In this document: piece by piece, positions 60,985 to 64,000 of the stretch
How positions within the stretch are numbered: position 1 is the first letter of the stretch
How the letters are laid out: every line of letters starts with the position of its first letter
Assembly (NCBI RefSeq): GCF_036324505.1
Contig: NC_086352.1
Location: 5,495,501 to 5,559,500 of the forward strand
Length of the DNA stretch: 64,000 bases
Direction: 5' to 3'
From: Eleginops maclovinus
Taxonomy: Eukaryota > Chordata > Actinopteri > Perciformes > Eleginopidae
Made by a program: the position numbers and the translations under genes
The notes under the pieces: model-generated
Told to the model about the DNA's origin: nothing
The model's database searches: none
What the model saw: only the letters and a program-made list of their open reading frames with translations

Positions 60985-61055
60985 CTTTAAGGTGAAGCGT
61001 CGTCCCCTGGTCCGAAGATCAGCGCACTATCCCACCGCGCCACAGCCTCCTTGTA
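60985..61055 (-). repeat. Possible tRNA-like SINE head
   Basis: On the minus strand, GGCTGTGGCGCGGTGGGATA then GTGCGCTGATCTTCGGACC resembles the first half of a tRNA-derived SINE (A-box-like TGGCGCGGTGGGA). No B box or full cloverleaf is visible, so it is not called a tRNA gene. Confidence 0.3.
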
Positions 61056-61362
61056 ACTCAGGCACATTTCAGTGCTAATGAGAGCTGCAACTCACTTTAA
61101 CTTTTATATACAACTATAAAAGATGTAGGGATGATGATGAACATATGAAGGAAGCCTTATCAGAGGGACAAAAGGATGTCCATATAAGGTCATTTAGAAT
61201 GATGGCCATGGTTAGAATGTGCTTTTAAGAGATGGACATTCTGGAATGCTAGAATTCTCTTCCCTCTTGTGCTGGATGCCTTCTTGAGATGTGAGCATCT
61301 CTACTTGTAATATGTCAAGTTTTCAGATCGGGAATTTGTCATGTGCGGAAGTCTGCACAGTA

Positions 61363-61775
61363 TTGGAGAATAGGGTTGGTTTTCTTCTGTTTCTTTACCT
61401 ATTCTCTAGCAGGTAGGTTATTAAGAAAACAGAAGACAGTGGCGGACGTGAGTCAAGCTCACATGCCGATGTGTCTTTGAGGAAGACACTTTACCTCAAT
61501 TTGGGGGGATTGGAGAATAGGGTTTGTTTGATTCCTTTCTTTACCTCTTCTCGTCAGGGTCATTAAGAAAGCTTGAAATCATTTGGAGAATAGGGTTCCT
61601 TTTCTTCTGTTCCTTTTCCTGTTCTCATCTGGCTCATTAAGAAAACAGAAATGATTGGCGGATGTGACTTTTGGTCACATGCCGATGTGTCCTTGAGCAA
61701 GACACTTAACCACACATTGGTCCTGTAGGCATGTCTACGGAAGTGTTGGTAAATCACTTTGGATAAAAGCGTCGT
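61363..61775 (+). repeat. Local triplicate of GGAGAATAGGGTT unit with SINE remnants
   Basis: GGAGAATAGGGTT.(C/G)TTT occurs at ~61366, ~61512 and ~61580, each followed by a TTCTTCTGTT/TCCTTTCTTTACC string and CATTAAGAAA. Two copies are followed by CACATGCCGATGTGTC.TTGAG.AAGACACTT, a SINE body motif. The last ends TTTGGATAAAAGCGTCG, typical of a fish SINE 3' region. Confidence 0.65.
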
Positions 61776-62462
<687 letters not shown>

Positions 62463-62536
62463 CACTGAATGTTCTGCTATTACTGCAACATTAACCCCGT
62501 TTGTGATGTCATTACACGCCGTTCAACACCAACACA

Positions 62537-62890
62537 CAGAGGAGGAGGAGGAGGAGGAGGAGGAGGAGGAGGAGGGGGGAGAGTTGTGTAAAAGTAGAAC
62601 TCTGCAAAGAAGATTGGAAAGACATTAGGAGGAAGGGAAGGAGGAGTTGGAGAAAGACAAGGAAGACAGAGGAGAAGGGAGAAAGAAGAGGAGACATCGA
62701 AGAGGAATAGGGGAATCGGAGGAGTAGAAAGAAAATAGAAGGAGGAAGACAAGGAGGAAGAGGATGAGAACAACAGAGATGTGGAACAGGAGGAGGAGGT
62801 GGAGTAGTAAGACAAGAGAAGGAAGAGGAAGATGAAGAAAGGAGCAGAACGTAGTTTATAGGAGAAGAAGAGGATGAGAAAGAGGAGGAG
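62537..62890 (+). repeat. Purine-rich tract beginning with (GAG)n
   Basis: (GAG)n at 62539-62576 is followed by 300 bases of irregular GGAAGGAGGAG-type sequence with few pyrimidines. Open frames on it are Glu/Lys- or Ser/Leu-rich artefacts. Confidence 0.93.
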
Positions 62891-63588
<698 letters not shown>

Positions 63589-64000
63589 ATACTTAAATAT
63601 TAAAGCTTTATCGATACAGTTTCTTATGAAACAGGAAGTGAAGCTCAGAGAAATGTTAACTTTATATCCTCTATCTGGACGAGATAAATGGAGCCCTTAA
63701 ACTGAAACCAATCAGTAAACAGAACGAGTACATGTCAGGGAATGAGTCACGATGCCTTCAGGAACCAGATGCATCATCCGTCTAACTTTCAGCAGCTATG
63801 ACCTTTTTAAAGTTTAAAACGTTGGCATTTAATTGCATCATCAGCCCGCAGCCGTCAGTGTTTTATAAAACCAGAACAATGTGGAAAGATGTTGATGAAA
63901 CTTAAGTTTGGAAAGTTTTACGTAACTCAACTCTAATGCAGTTTCATGTCATTTTTAAACCTACTTCTCGGCGCATGATGGGAATATATGTTCCTCAAGG
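63589..64000. other. Unique sequence to window end
   Basis: Nothing recognised. Confidence 0.4.

Noticed and set aside
60985..61055. tRNA gene
   Set aside because: Only an A-box-like half; no B box or complete cloverleaf.

Overview
This window looks like intergenic or intronic DNA from a ray-finned fish, most likely a percomorph teleost. The evidence is the mixture of repeats: a Tc1-like transposon, 3' ends of fish-type non-LTR retrotransposons (including a Rex3-like tail), a tRNA-derived SINE, a hAT-type element with CAGTGTTGGG ends, very long (CA)n/(GT)n tracts, and the TTAAAGGGGCC-type short inverted-repeat element familiar from percomorph genomes. These family assignments come from recognition, not from a database search. 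I find no convincing host protein-coding gene, rRNA gene or functional tRNA gene. The only near-complete protein frame is the Tc1-like transposase at 2027-3052 on the minus strand. Most other long open frames are by-products of tandem repeats.

Layout. 1-5.2 kb: local short repeats, then a diverged GCTAAC-rich tandem repeat. A 1.6-kb Tc1-like element and a 1.3-kb inverted-repeat element full of 16-bp repeats have both inserted into it. 5.2-11.2 kb: mostly unique sequence with microsatellites and a decayed LINE. 11.2-13.9 kb: 47 copies of a 57-bp repeat. 13.9-20.4 kb: an antisense LINE fragment, an intact-looking SINE with target-site duplication, and a diverged ~300-bp tandem repeat. 20.4-24.2 kb: an element with 37-bp repeats, followed by a 996-bp hAT-like element with a perfect 8-bp target-site duplication and its own 21-bp repeats. 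24-43 kb: scattered LINE ends, local duplications, an AT-rich fold-back element, another inverted-repeat element, a 36/40-bp minisatellite and a 28-bp-stem hairpin. 43-60 kb: 72-bp, 37-bp and 57-bp arrays occur twice in the same order, with a GA-rich array inside a TTAA-bounded element between them. 60-64 kb: SINE and hAT-like remnants, a purine-rich tract and long microsatellites.

The common theme is that minisatellites sit inside short non-autonomous DNA transposons. At least five different unit types (16, 21, 37 and 57 bp, and the GA-rich array) lie within or beside recognisable transposon ends. The 37-bp and 57-bp types recur at several sites with shared flanking sequence. The most informative observations are this mobile-element/minisatellite association, the higher-order structure in the 57-bp array, the repeated array order, and the orphan hairpin near 39.85 kb.
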